A stretch of 5,802 bases of DNA, taken from assembly GCA_030668505.1 (NCBI GenBank), contig DAOUTV010000133.1, positions 1 to 5,802 of the forward strand, in the 5' to 3' direction. This DNA comes from Desulfobacterales bacterium. GTDB taxonomy: Bacteria > Desulfobacterota > Desulfobacteria > Desulfobacterales > C00003060. How positions within the stretch are numbered: the stretch's first letter is position 1; the number at the start of each line of letters is the position of its first letter. A model generated the notes under the pieces. That model was given only the letters and a program-made list of their open reading frames with translations. It did no database searches and had not been told where the DNA came from. Shown in pieces: positions 1-5,802 of the stretch. A program made the translations under genes and the position numbers.

Positions 1-24
1 AAGTAATTGCCCAAAACGCCGATA

Positions 25-198
25 ATCAATATTGATGGTCTCGTAAAAAGTCGTCACTCCTGTGAAACCCGAGTCCAGAAACTCTGTAACCAATTGAATA
101 AACTGGATTCCGGCTTTCGCGACTCGACTGAGCTCGCCGAAGTCCGGAATGACAAAAAATGGTGTTTTTCGACTTTTTACGAAGTCGTCAATATTGAT
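25..198. repeat. 174-bp MITE-like repeat with 29-bp inverted ends
   Basis: The left arm (25-53) and the reverse complement of the right arm (170-198) match at 25 of 29 positions. Both contain TCGTAAAAAGTCG, and the mismatches are confined to the stretch just outside that core. Each arm also ends in the same 11-mer, TCAATATTGAT, at 26-36 and 188-198. This 11-mer is nearly self-complementary, so it can be read either as part of the inverted ends or as a duplicated target site. The interior carries a smaller hairpin and no credible gene. Non-coding elements with such ends are, from memory, dispersed in Desulfobacterota genomes; the copy number here cannot be seen. The element stops 20 bases before the first gene, and its right end supplies an in-frame TGA (195-197) upstream of that gene's ATG. 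It could be a non-autonomous transposable element or a folded intergenic repeat. Confidence 0.8.
107..150. repeat. Internal imperfect hairpin of the repeat element
   Basis: ATTCCGG (107-113) pairs exactly with CCGGAAT (144-150). The pairing continues inward imperfectly between CTTTCGCGA and TCGCCGAAG, leaving a loop that contains the palindrome GAGCTC. The sequence around it (GGATTCCGGCTTTCGC and GTCCGGAATGAC) resembles the common proteobacterial intergenic repeat of the type TGGATTCCGGC...GCCGGAATGAC. The larger element may therefore be a composite with this smaller palindrome nested inside it. No run of T follows the stem, so it does not look like an intrinsic terminator. Confidence 0.55.
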
Positions 199-203
199 AC
201 AAT
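195..203 (+). promoter_or_regulatory. Possible extended -10 at the repeat's right end
   Basis: TGATACAAT fits the extended -10 form TGnTATAAT with one mismatch and straddles the right edge of the repeat. There is no good -35 hexamer 17 bases upstream (only the T-rich TTTTAC). A start about seven bases downstream would leave a leader of only about nine bases and would disrupt the AAGG ribosome site at 208-211. It is listed because it is the only promoter-like match near the first gene; the real promoter may lie left of the window. Confidence 0.18.
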
Positions 204-218
204 GATCAAGGTCACCCT

Positions 219-950
219 ATGGCAACACAAAAAAATACATTGTCCGTTGCTCAGACCGCGGCCTTATGCGGTGTGGGACGCAGCACAGTAGGTTATTGGA
301 TTCGCTCAAATAGGCTCAGGGCTGATCGGGCAGGAAGAAACTACTCTATCCCCCGTGAGGAGTTGCTGTTTTTTCTCAAATCAACAGGGCGGGACATCCC
401 GCATGGCCTTTCAGCAGGAGATTTTGTAGGCCCATATTTCAGGGCGGTTCAGAATTGCTGGCAATACTGTAAAGACAGTCCTCACGGGCTCAATTGCAAG
501 AACTGCACAGTCTTTGTGAACCAGTTGGAGGTCTGTTTCATTGCTAGGAATGCCGGCTCTTTGAATTGTCCACGCTCATGTCATGAGTGCAGGTATTACA
601 AGGAAATCTACCTCCCTCGAATACAATTCGTCCATCAGATTGATCTCCCTGCAGCAGTCTATAAAGGTTTCGAGGTTTGGGGTGGGAACAGGGGTTGGGC
701 AGAGCTGTGTGAAGTTGAAGAAAAGGACTTGCCTGGAATAGGGATTGAGCGCATCGTGCATCCCGATTCAATTGAGAAGGTAATTTCTATTGTAAAACAA
801 AGGGCGTTGGGAAACCCTTCGGTTCCCAGGACATACAGTATCTTCCTAAGAAGTTCGCAAAACGTCAGACTAAAGGTGCAAATTTCAGCCTATCCTTTAA
901 GCGAGCCCGCCGGATCCTTTCTCGTCTTGGCGGAACCCGATAAGGATTAG
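219..950 (+). CDS. HTH / cysteine-cluster / PAS regulator
   Basis: A 243-residue soluble protein with three parts. Residues 8-56 look like a MerR/excisionase-type (HTH_17) DNA-binding domain: LSVAQTAALCGVGRSTVGYW gives the two helices, and GRNYSIPREEL the wing and following helix. Residues 80-124 hold eight cysteines: C80-x3-C84-x8-C93-x2-C96-x9-C106-x10-C117-x3-C121-x2-C124. This spacing suits zinc or an iron-sulfur cluster, and the tract resembles the CW-containing cysteine modules found in deltaproteobacterial signalling proteins. Residues about 137-238 look like a PAS domain (LPAAVYKGFEVWGGN, then a HPDS segment and closing beta strands). The start is fixed by an in-frame TGA at 195-197 and the AAGG at 208-211, seven bases before ATG; no other start fits. 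It is the first gene of the operon, 34 bases ahead of the receiver gene. The role is inferred: a regulator whose DNA binding may respond to redox, metal or a PAS ligand. No catalytic domain is visible. Confidence 0.85.
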   Translation: MATQKNTLSVAQTAALCGVGRSTVGYWIRSNRLRADRAGRNYSIPREELLFFLKSTGRDIPHGLSAGDFVGPYFRAVQNCWQYCKDSPHGLNCKNCTVFVNQLEVCFIARNAGSLNCPRSCHECRYYKEIYLPRIQFVHQIDLPAAVYKGFEVWGGNRGWAELCEVEEKDLPGIGIERIVHPDSIEKVISIVKQRALGNPSVPRTYSIFLRSSQNVRLKVQISAYPLSEPAGSFLVLAEPDKD

Positions 951-984
951 TCACAGGCTCATGGTCCAGAAGGGAGGATGAACA

Positions 985-1344
985 ATGGCGTTGATTCTAA
1001 TCATAGACGATTCATCGTTTACGCGTAAGCGTATTGCTAACATGGTCAAAGCAGAAGGGTATGAGACGCTCGAGGCATCTGATGGACGCCAGGGCCTGGA
1101 AATGATTGCTGCCCACTCGCCCGACTGTATTGTGATAGATCTCATTATGCCTGAGATGGACGGCCTGGAATTACTCGAAGTGCTAAATAACCAAGGCTCA
1201 AAGATTCCAAGGATCGTGGTCACGGCAGACATTCAGGAATCCGTGCGTCAGGAATGTTTGGAACGCGGCGCTCTTGCAGTCCTGAACAAGCCCCCAAAAC
1301 AGGATGAATTGCAAAACACCCTTGCCGAAGTACTCGGTTCATAG
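985..1344 (+). CDS. CheY-like single-domain response regulator
   Basis: A 119-residue stand-alone receiver domain with no output domain. The acidic pair is D8-D9, the phospho-acceptor is D52 in VIDLIMPEMDG, the switch threonine is T80 in VVTAD, and the conserved lysine is K102 in LNKPP. All residues needed for phosphorylation are present. A strong ribosome site, AGGGAGG (971-977), lies seven bases before ATG. The next gene encodes a CheC-type phosphatase, whose known substrate is CheY-P, so the two probably form a working pair. The gene has no motor, MCP, CheA or CheW neighbour in the window. It therefore more likely serves as a phosphate sink, an intermediate or a protein-binding switch in the relay than as a classical chemotaxis CheY, though the motor role cannot be excluded. 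I give no gene symbol because cheY would imply that role. Confidence 0.93.
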   Translation: MALILIIDDSSFTRKRIANMVKAEGYETLEASDGRQGLEMIAAHSPDCIVIDLIMPEMDGLELLEVLNNQGSKIPRIVVTADIQESVRQECLERGALAVLNKPPKQDELQNTLAEVLGS

Positions 1345-1356
1345 AGGAGGCATCGA

Positions 1357-1962
1357 ATGAACTTGTCACCAGACCAAGCTGATACCCTAGGAGAACTGAT
1401 CAACATCGGTGTGGGGCGAGCTGCCGGAATGTTGAATGAGATGACAGAGGCCTACGTTCGCCTGGAGGTTCCCCTCGTCAGGGCAGTCTCTGTTGTCAAG
1501 TTCAAGGAAGAAATGGAGAGAGAGGGTGTGGATCGGCTTGCCGCTGTGCAGCTAGCTTTTGACGGGCCATTTTTTGGAACCGCTGACCTCGTCTTTCCGC
1601 CTGAAAGCGCCACGAAGCTCGTGACACTTCTCACAGGGGAGGAGCCCGGAACCCTCGAGTTCGAGTCTGTCAAGGCGGGAACACTAAGCGAACTCGGTAA
1701 CATCGTGATAAACGGCGTGATGGGTTCGATGGGCAACCTGCTTGAACAGCAGATTGGCTATTCACTGCCCAGCTATATGGAGGATACCATCGATCACGTA
1801 TTGACATTTGCCGGGGCCGACACCGCCAGACCAATCTTGTTGGCAAGCACACGTTTCACGATTGAACAATTCAAAATCCAAGGGGAGGTCATACTGCTTT
1901 TCGATATGGGTTCCTTTGACTCATTGATCGCAGCCATAGACTCCATCAATGCCGGAGTTTAA
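1357..1962 (+). CDS. cheC: CheC-type CheY-P phosphatase
   Basis: A 201-residue cytoplasmic protein of the CheC/CheX/FliY family, which hydrolyses the aspartyl phosphate of CheY-like receivers. The family signature (D/S)-x3-E-x2-N-x22-P occurs twice. The first copy is D9, E13, N16 and P39. The second is E112, N115 and P138 with the same spacing, but glycine (G108) occupies the first D/S position. The length is close to that of two-site CheC proteins (about 200 residues) and there is no FliN-like C-terminal extension, which argues against FliY. The ribosome site GAGGAGG (1344-1350) lies six bases before ATG and shares one base with the stop codon of the receiver gene, indicating tight co-expression. 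CheD, the usual CheC activator, is not in the window. The likely substrate is the preceding receiver; the other receivers of the operon are possible alternatives. Confidence 0.9.
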   Translation: MNLSPDQADTLGELINIGVGRAAGMLNEMTEAYVRLEVPLVRAVSVVKFKEEMEREGVDRLAAVQLAFDGPFFGTADLVFPPESATKLVTLLTGEEPGTLEFESVKAGTLSELGNIVINGVMGSMGNLLEQQIGYSLPSYMEDTIDHVLTFAGADTARPILLASTRFTIEQFKIQGEVILLFDMGSFDSLIAAIDSINAGV

Positions 1963-1966
1963 AGGA
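1961..1966 (+). promoter_or_regulatory. Closely spaced ribosome site of the hybrid kinase
   Basis: AAAGGA overlaps the TAA stop of the CheC gene and ends only two bases before the kinase ATG at 1969, shorter than the usual 5-9 bases. A second purine stretch, GGAG (1954-1957), lies 11 bases upstream. This arrangement suggests that kinase translation depends partly on ribosomes finishing the CheC gene, which would keep the kinase level below that of the receiver and phosphatase. The coupling is inferred. Confidence 0.45.
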
Positions 1967-1968
1967 CA

Positions 1969-4434
1969 ATGGCAACCGAGACTAAAATAATTGAGGAAAA
2001 ATTTGGCGTTTTCGACTACGTGCCTGTGGGAGCTTGCATTCTCCGGAAAGATTTTGTCGTTCTTTTTTGGAACAACTGTTTGGAGGGCTGGACGGAAATC
2101 TCCAGGGACAATATCCTTGGCACGAATATAGCGGACCATTTCCCCAACTTTAAAGTATCCAAATATACACGCCGCTTTCAGGCTATATTTGAAGGTGGTC
2201 CCCCGACAATCTTTTCCTCCCAGCTTCACAAGTATGTCATTCCCTCACGTCTGACTGACGGACAGTTCCGCATCCAGCATACAACGGTGACTCCTGTGCG
2301 TGTATCGGACAAGACGGAAATCTATGCGCTTGTTATAATCCAGGATGTCACGGATCTGACGCATCACATGCAAGGGTACAGAGCCGCGCACAATCAGGCC
2401 ATGGAAGAGATCAATGAACGCAAGCGCGTTGAGGAGGAACTCTTCAAAGCAAAGGAACAAGCAGAGGCAGCCAATTGTGCCAAAGGCGAGTTTCTGGCCA
2501 ACATGTCCCATGAGATCCGTACACCGATGATCGGCATCATTGGCTTCACCGACCTTGCCCTTGATACTGAACTGACGGGGGAGCAGCGCAGTTACCTGGA
2601 AATAGTGAAAACGTCGGCTGAGGCGTTGTTGGACCTCCTTGAGGACATCCTCGATTTTTCCAAGATGGAAGCCAAGCGTCTTGATCTGGAAAAGATCGAA
2701 TTCGATTTGCGGACTACCATGGAGGCCGCCGCTGATACCCTGGCCTTGAAGGCTTACGAAAAAGGACTGGAGCTTGCCTGTCGCATCAAGCCGGGGGTTC
2801 CCACATTCCTTGTCGGAGATCCGGGAAGGTTGCGCCAGATCATCGTCAACCTGGCTGCAAATTCTATCAAGTTTACCGAGAACGGTGAAGTCGTCATCCA
2901 ATGCAAGGTTGAAAGCAACGACGAAGAATCCGTGCTGCTCCATTTTTCCGTCTCAGATACGGGCGTCGGCATCCCTGAAGACAAAATGGATACCATCTTT
3001 GAGAGTTTCCGCCAGGTGGACGGTTCCATTACCCGAAAATACGGGGGTACAGGATTAGGCCTCTCTATCTCCAAACAGTTATCGGAGATGATGGGCGGCA
3101 AGGTTTGGGTTGAGAGTGAGCTCGGCAAAGGGAGCACTTTCCATTTTATGGCGAGACTGGGCCTTCAACCCGAAAAGAAAATACCAGTGCGTGAATCTGC
3201 GCCGATTGAACTTCATGGTTCACGCATTTTGGTTGTAGACGATAACGCCACGAACCGGAAGGTGCTCATCGAGATAGTTGCATTATGGGGAGTTTCGTAC
3301 GGGGAAGCTTCCGATGGCAAGGGTGCATTAGCTGAAATGGAAAAGGCTGCAATGGATGGGAATCCCTATCATCTGGTTATTCTGGATGGACAGATGCCAG
3401 AGATGGACGGTTTCGAGGTCAGTAAACGCATCAAAGAGAATCTGACGTTCGCTGATACCAGAATCATCTTGCTCACTTCAATGGGCCGTAGAGGGGATGC
3501 CGCCCGTTGCAAGGAACTAGGGATTTCGGCATATCTACTGAAACCTATCAAGCAGTCGGAACTCTTGGGTGCGTGTATGAACGTTCTAGGGCATAGCCTG
3601 TTGGATGCCAACTTGGGAAAAGGCCGCCTGATTACACGACACACCGTTAGGGAAGAAGAAAGGTGCAGACAAAGTCTCAAGATCCTGGTGGCCGAGGACA
3701 ACCCGGTGAACCAGAAGCTTGTTGTTAGGATCTTGAAAAAGCAGGGTCATTCGACGGTGGTCGTGGAAAATGGACAAGAGGCTTTGGAACGTCTGGAAAA
3801 AGATGTATTTGATTTGGTGCTTATGGATGTTCAAATGCCGGTTATGGATGGCCTTAAAGCCACGGCTATTATTAGGGATAGAGAGAAATCCACAGGAACA
3901 CACATTCCCATTGTTGCCATGACCGCCCATGCCATGAAGGGAGATCGGGAGAGTTGCCTGGAAGCTGGTATTGACTACTACATTTCCAAGCCGTTTAAGG
4001 TTGCCGAACTCCTTGAAGTGCTTCATCTGGTCATGGAAAACAAGATTACCCAACATGGTGAACTGCAGCCTGTCCAGACGGCTTCCGGTACGGCATTGGA
4101 TTTCGACAGCATGCTTGGATACTTTGACGGGGATCTGGAATTGTTCCAGGAGACGTTTGAACTGTTTATAGATAATTATCCGAGTCAGATAGAAACAATA
4201 CGCAGGGCGATCTCGGCAGCGGATCCTGAAAGCCTTGACAGGGCCGCTCATCTTTTCAAGGGTTCTGTGTCCAATTTCAGTGTTTCGAACATCACCGCAC
4301 TCGCTTCTGATCTGGAACAGATGGGCAGGGAAAAGAGAATGGATGGGGCAGAACAGGTGCTTTCCGAAGTTGAATTCCATGTCAACGAGTTTATCTCCGG
4401 TGCAAGGAATAAGCTTCAAGAGATTAATTATTGA
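1969..4434 (+). CDS. Hybrid histidine kinase PAS-HisKA-HATPase-REC-REC-HPt
   Basis: An 821-residue BarA-like multistep phosphorelay kinase. In order: a PAS sensor (about 12-130); a charged helical linker (about 135-175); HisKA with H181 in MSHEIRTPM (T185 at the phosphatase position); HATPase_c with N-box N294/N298, G1 DTGVGIP (330-336), F-box IFESFRQVDGS and G2 YGGTGLGLS (358-366); receiver 1 (about 418-540: D424-D425, D473, T503, K525); receiver 2 (about 571-690: E576-D577, D620, T652, K674); and an HPt domain (about 708-820) with H761 in AAHLFKGSVSNF. Every phosphotransfer residue is intact. No hydrophobic membrane-spanning stretch or signal peptide is visible, so the kinase should be cytosolic and sense an internal cue through PAS. 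The usual asparagine of TPMNGIIG is isoleucine (I188), a tolerated variation. The gene follows cheC by six bases and precedes a second, free HPt gene. The partner receivers are probably those at 985-1344 and 4767 onward. Confidence 0.95.
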   Translation: MATETKIIEEKFGVFDYVPVGACILRKDFVVLFWNNCLEGWTEISRDNILGTNIADHFPNFKVSKYTRRFQAIFEGGPPTIFSSQLHKYVIPSRLTDGQFRIQHTTVTPVRVSDKTEIYALVIIQDVTDLTHHMQGYRAAHNQAMEEINERKRVEEELFKAKEQAEAANCAKGEFLANMSHEIRTPMIGIIGFTDLALDTELTGEQRSYLEIVKTSAEALLDLLEDILDFSKMEAKRLDLEKIEFDLRTTMEAAADTLALKAYEKGLELACRIKPGVPTFLVGDPGRLRQIIVNLAANSIKFTENGEVVIQCKVESNDEESVLLHFSVSDTGVGIPEDKMDTIFESFRQVDGSITRKYGGTGLGLSISKQLSEMMGGKVWVESELGKGSTFHFMARLGLQPEKKIPVRESAPIELHGSRILVVDDNATNRKVLIEIVALWGVSYGEASDGKGALAEMEKAAMDGNPYHLVILDGQMPEMDGFEVSKRIKENLTFADTRIILLTSMGRRGDAARCKELGISAYLLKPIKQSELLGACMNVLGHSLLDANLGKGRLITRHTVREEERCRQSLKILVAEDNPVNQKLVVRILKKQGHSTVVVENGQEALERLEKDVFDLVLMDVQMPVMDGLKATAIIRDREKSTGTHIPIVAMTAHAMKGDRESCLEAGIDYYISKPFKVAELLEVLHLVMENKITQHGELQPVQTASGTALDFDSMLGYFDGDLELFQETFELFIDNYPSQIETIRRAISAADPESLDRAAHLFKGSVSNFSVSNITALASDLEQMGREKRMDGAEQVLSEVEFHVNEFISGARNKLQEINY

Positions 4435-4445
4435 CGTTTCATATT

Positions 4446-4451
4446 GGGAAG
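4446..4451 (+). promoter_or_regulatory. Ribosome site that favours the ATG start of the HPt gene
   Basis: GGGAAG lies four to five bases before ATG 4456. The reading frame can be extended to a TTG at 4444, but nothing purine-rich precedes that TTG, and the TTG would overlap this ribosome site. The ATG is therefore preferred. Confidence 0.5.
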
Positions 4452-4455
4452 AAGA

Positions 4456-4782
4456 ATGAATTTCAGTGAATTGGCTGAAAATATAGGCTTAGAGGAAGAT
4501 GAATTCGTGGAATTGGTGGAACTCTTTGTAGAGACCTCGACTTCTCATTTGGAGAGATTACAATCCGCCATAGATAAAGGAAACACACAGCAGGCCGTTG
4601 AGGCGGCCCATTACGTCAAGGGGGCTGCCGGAAATCTTGGGTTCACAGGGATATATGATCTATCTAAAGCTATTGAAGAGAAAGCCCGGCAGAACATTTT
4701 TGAGGGAGCGAGCGAAGCGCTTAAGACGATTAGAGACAGATATGACCAAATAGTTGAAGTGCTAAGATGGAAGAAAAGCTAA
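4456..4782 (+). CDS. Free-standing HPt phosphotransfer protein
   Basis: A 108-residue all-helical histidine phosphotransfer protein. The phospho-histidine is H52 in AAHYVKGAAGNLGF, which matches the HPt signature H-x2-KG with K55 and G56. The length is typical of a single HPt four-helix bundle, and no kinase or receiver part is attached. The ATG at 4456 is chosen over an in-frame TTG at 4444 because of the ribosome site at 4446-4451 and the natural N-terminus MNFSELAENIG. The gene starts 21 bases after the hybrid kinase and overlaps the next gene by 16 bases. Its likely job is to carry phosphate from a kinase receiver to the receiver of the PP2C protein, as HptB does for HsbR in Pseudomonas. 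The kinase already has its own HPt, so the separate one may serve another kinase or a different output. That partnership is inferred. Confidence 0.9.
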   Translation: MNFSELAENIGLEEDEFVELVELFVETSTSHLERLQSAIDKGNTQQAVEAAHYVKGAAGNLGFTGIYDLSKAIEEKARQNIFEGASEALKTIRDRYDQIVEVLRWKKS

Positions 4783-5802
4783 ATCTGACCATACTCATTG
4801 TTGATGATAGCCCTGTGAGTGTAAGTATCTTGGAGACAGTTTTACTCAAAGAGGGGTACCGGGTTATCACGGCCAATGACGGACCCCGTGCACGAAAACT
4901 TGCTGTTGAAAAACGGCCCGACCTTATTATCCTTGACATCATGATGCCCGAGGAAGACGGATTTGAAGTTATCACACGCCTCAAGAAAAACGCTCGAACC
5001 GCATCCATTCCCGTCGTCTTTTTGACAGGAAAAGACGAGCTGGAGGACAAGCTGGCAGGTTTTGACTTAGGGGCCGTTGATTATATAACAAAACCGTTTC
5101 AGGTTGAGGAGGTGCTGGCCCGGGTGCGGCTCCACCTAAAATTGTCTATTGCTACCAACTCCTTGATTGCAAGTCAGGCGAACAAGTTAAGACAACTCGA
5201 GAAGGCGCAGACTTCCATGTTAACTACGCCGGACCAGCTTCCAAAAGCGAATTTCAGCGTGTATTATTCGACGTTTCTGGAAGCTGGAGGCGATTTTTAT
5301 GATGTTTTCCAAATATCAGAAGATATGTTTGGATATTTTGTGGTGGATGTGTCGGGCCATGATATCGCTACGAGCTATATTACGGCTGCGGTGAAGGCCC
5401 TGCTAAAACAAAACTGTAACCCGATTTATCAACCCCAGGAAAGCATGAGGATGATAAACGATGTCCTGGTGGAGATATTGTCCGACACGACATACCTGAC
5501 CGCCTGTTATGCAAAACTGAACCGTAAGAAAAAAACACTGACAATCGTGAATGCCGGCCACCCGCCGGTTATTTATCTTCCCAAAGAAGGCGAGCCGAGG
5601 CTCATAGATGTAGACGGTGATATTCTCGGCATGTTCAAGGAGGTCTATTATGGACAGCAGAACATAAAGGTGAGTCCTGGCGACCGGTTTTTTCTCTATT
5701 CGGACGGACTTATAGAAAAGCCTGCGCTGAAAAAGGTATGGTCCGAATGCCTACCTGAAGTGCTGGAGGCATGCTCCAATATAAAGGATACTCCCACACA
5801 GG
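4767..5802 (+). CDS. Receiver-PP2C (RsbU/SpoIIE-type) phosphatase, 3' end cut off
   Basis: An open frame from ATG 4767 runs off the window with no stop after 345 codons. Residues 7-125 form a receiver: D13-D14, phospho-acceptor D57 in LDIMMPEEDG, T87, and K109 in ITKPF. A helical linker (about 128-155) joins it to a PP2C/SpoIIE domain. Metal-ligand motifs there are GGDFYD (174-179, D176), VDVSGHDIA (193-201, D194), NAGHPP (262-267) and YSDGLIE (311-317, D313). The family role is dephosphorylating a phosphoserine/threonine STAS anti-sigma antagonist, here presumably switched by phosphorylation of the receiver. The start lies within the last 16 bases of the HPt gene and has only a weak TTGAAG site before it, which implies translational coupling. 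The usual glycine after GH is aspartate (D199). An HsbR-like C-terminal kinase domain may or may not follow; the window ends too early to tell. Confidence 0.93.
   Translation, partial: MEEKLNLTILIVDDSPVSVSILETVLLKEGYRVITANDGPRARKLAVEKRPDLIILDIMMPEEDGFEVITRLKKNARTASIPVVFLTGKDELEDKLAGFDLGAVDYITKPFQVEEVLARVRLHLKLSIATNSLIASQANKLRQLEKAQTSMLTTPDQLPKANFSVYYSTFLEAGGDFYDVFQISEDMFGYFVVDVSGHDIATSYITAAVKALLKQNCNPIYQPQESMRMINDVLVEILSDTTYLTACYAKLNRKKKTLTIVNAGHPPVIYLPKEGEPRLIDVDGDILGMFKEVYYGQQNIKVSPGDRFFLYSDGLIEKPALKKVWSECLPEVLEACSNIKDTPTQ

Noticed and set aside
1..218. A CRISPR array or RNA gene in the gene-free left edge.
   Set aside because: There is a single inverted-repeat element, not regularly spaced direct repeats, and no tRNA-like or known RNA fold could be recognised.
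7..291. A 94-codon open frame on the + strand over the left end of the window.
   Set aside because: It is made almost entirely of the repeat element with its inverted ends, has no ribosome site or recognisable domain, and overlaps the well-supported first gene in another frame. Frames like this are often mis-annotated as hypothetical proteins.
2245..2943. A 232-codon open frame on the - strand inside the hybrid kinase gene.
   Set aside because: Antisense shadow of the PAS-HisKA-HATPase coding sequence, with no domain and no separate ribosome site or promoter evidence.
3586..4419. A 277-codon open frame on the - strand inside the hybrid kinase gene.
   Set aside because: It lies opposite the receiver-2 and HPt coding sequence, which is intact and motif-rich; the antisense protein shows no recognisable domain.
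4444..4455. A TTG start at 4444 for the free HPt gene.
   Set aside because: No ribosome site precedes the TTG, and the best ribosome site (4446-4451) lies between it and the ATG at 4456.
4435..4455. A terminator or promoter between the hybrid kinase and HPt genes.
   Set aside because: The 21 bases contain no stem with a T run and no -10/-35 pair; they only hold a ribosome site.

Overview
The window reads as one same-strand signalling operon from a bacterium, most likely a Desulfobacterota (former Deltaproteobacteria) lineage. That guess rests on the style of the proteins (an HTH/Cys-cluster/PAS regulator, a CheY-CheC pair and a BarA-type hybrid kinase next to an RsbU-type phosphatase) and on the short repeat at the left edge, whose TCGTAAAAAGTCG-type ends I associate with that group. 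No ribosomal or other phylogenetic marker is present, so the assignment is an inference.

Layout. Bases 25-198 hold a 174-bp repeat element with 29-bp imperfect inverted ends and an internal hairpin; no credible gene lies in it. Twenty bases later come six genes, all on the + strand: (1) 219-950, a DNA-binding protein with a MerR/excisionase-like helix-turn-helix, an eight-cysteine cluster and a PAS-like domain; (2) 985-1344, a single-domain CheY-like receiver; (3) 1357-1962, a CheC-type CheY-P phosphatase with two active-site motifs; (4) 1969-4434, a soluble hybrid histidine kinase PAS-HisKA-HATPase-REC-REC-HPt; (5) 4456-4782, a free-standing HPt protein; (6) 4767 to beyond the window end, a receiver fused to a PP2C-type (SpoIIE/RsbU) serine/threonine phosphatase, cut off by the window edge. 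Gaps between genes are 34, 12, 6 and 21 bases, and the last pair overlaps by 16 bases. No terminator, RNA gene, CRISPR array or insertion-sequence transposase was seen.

How the parts may work together (inference). The hybrid kinase senses a cytosolic cue through its PAS domain, autophosphorylates on His181 and passes phosphate through its receivers (Asp473, Asp620) to an HPt (His761 in cis, or His52 of the separate protein). The final acceptors are the CheY-like protein (Asp52) and/or the receiver of the PP2C protein (Asp57). The CheC protein could drain phosphate from one of these receivers. The PP2C output normally dephosphorylates an anti-sigma-factor antagonist (STAS protein), so the likely end point is partner-switching control of a sigma factor or of a c-di-GMP/motility decision. 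The HPt-then-receiver-PP2C order resembles the HptB/HsbR pair of Pseudomonas aeruginosa. The first gene may be the transcriptional regulator of the operon or a redox/metal-sensing input.
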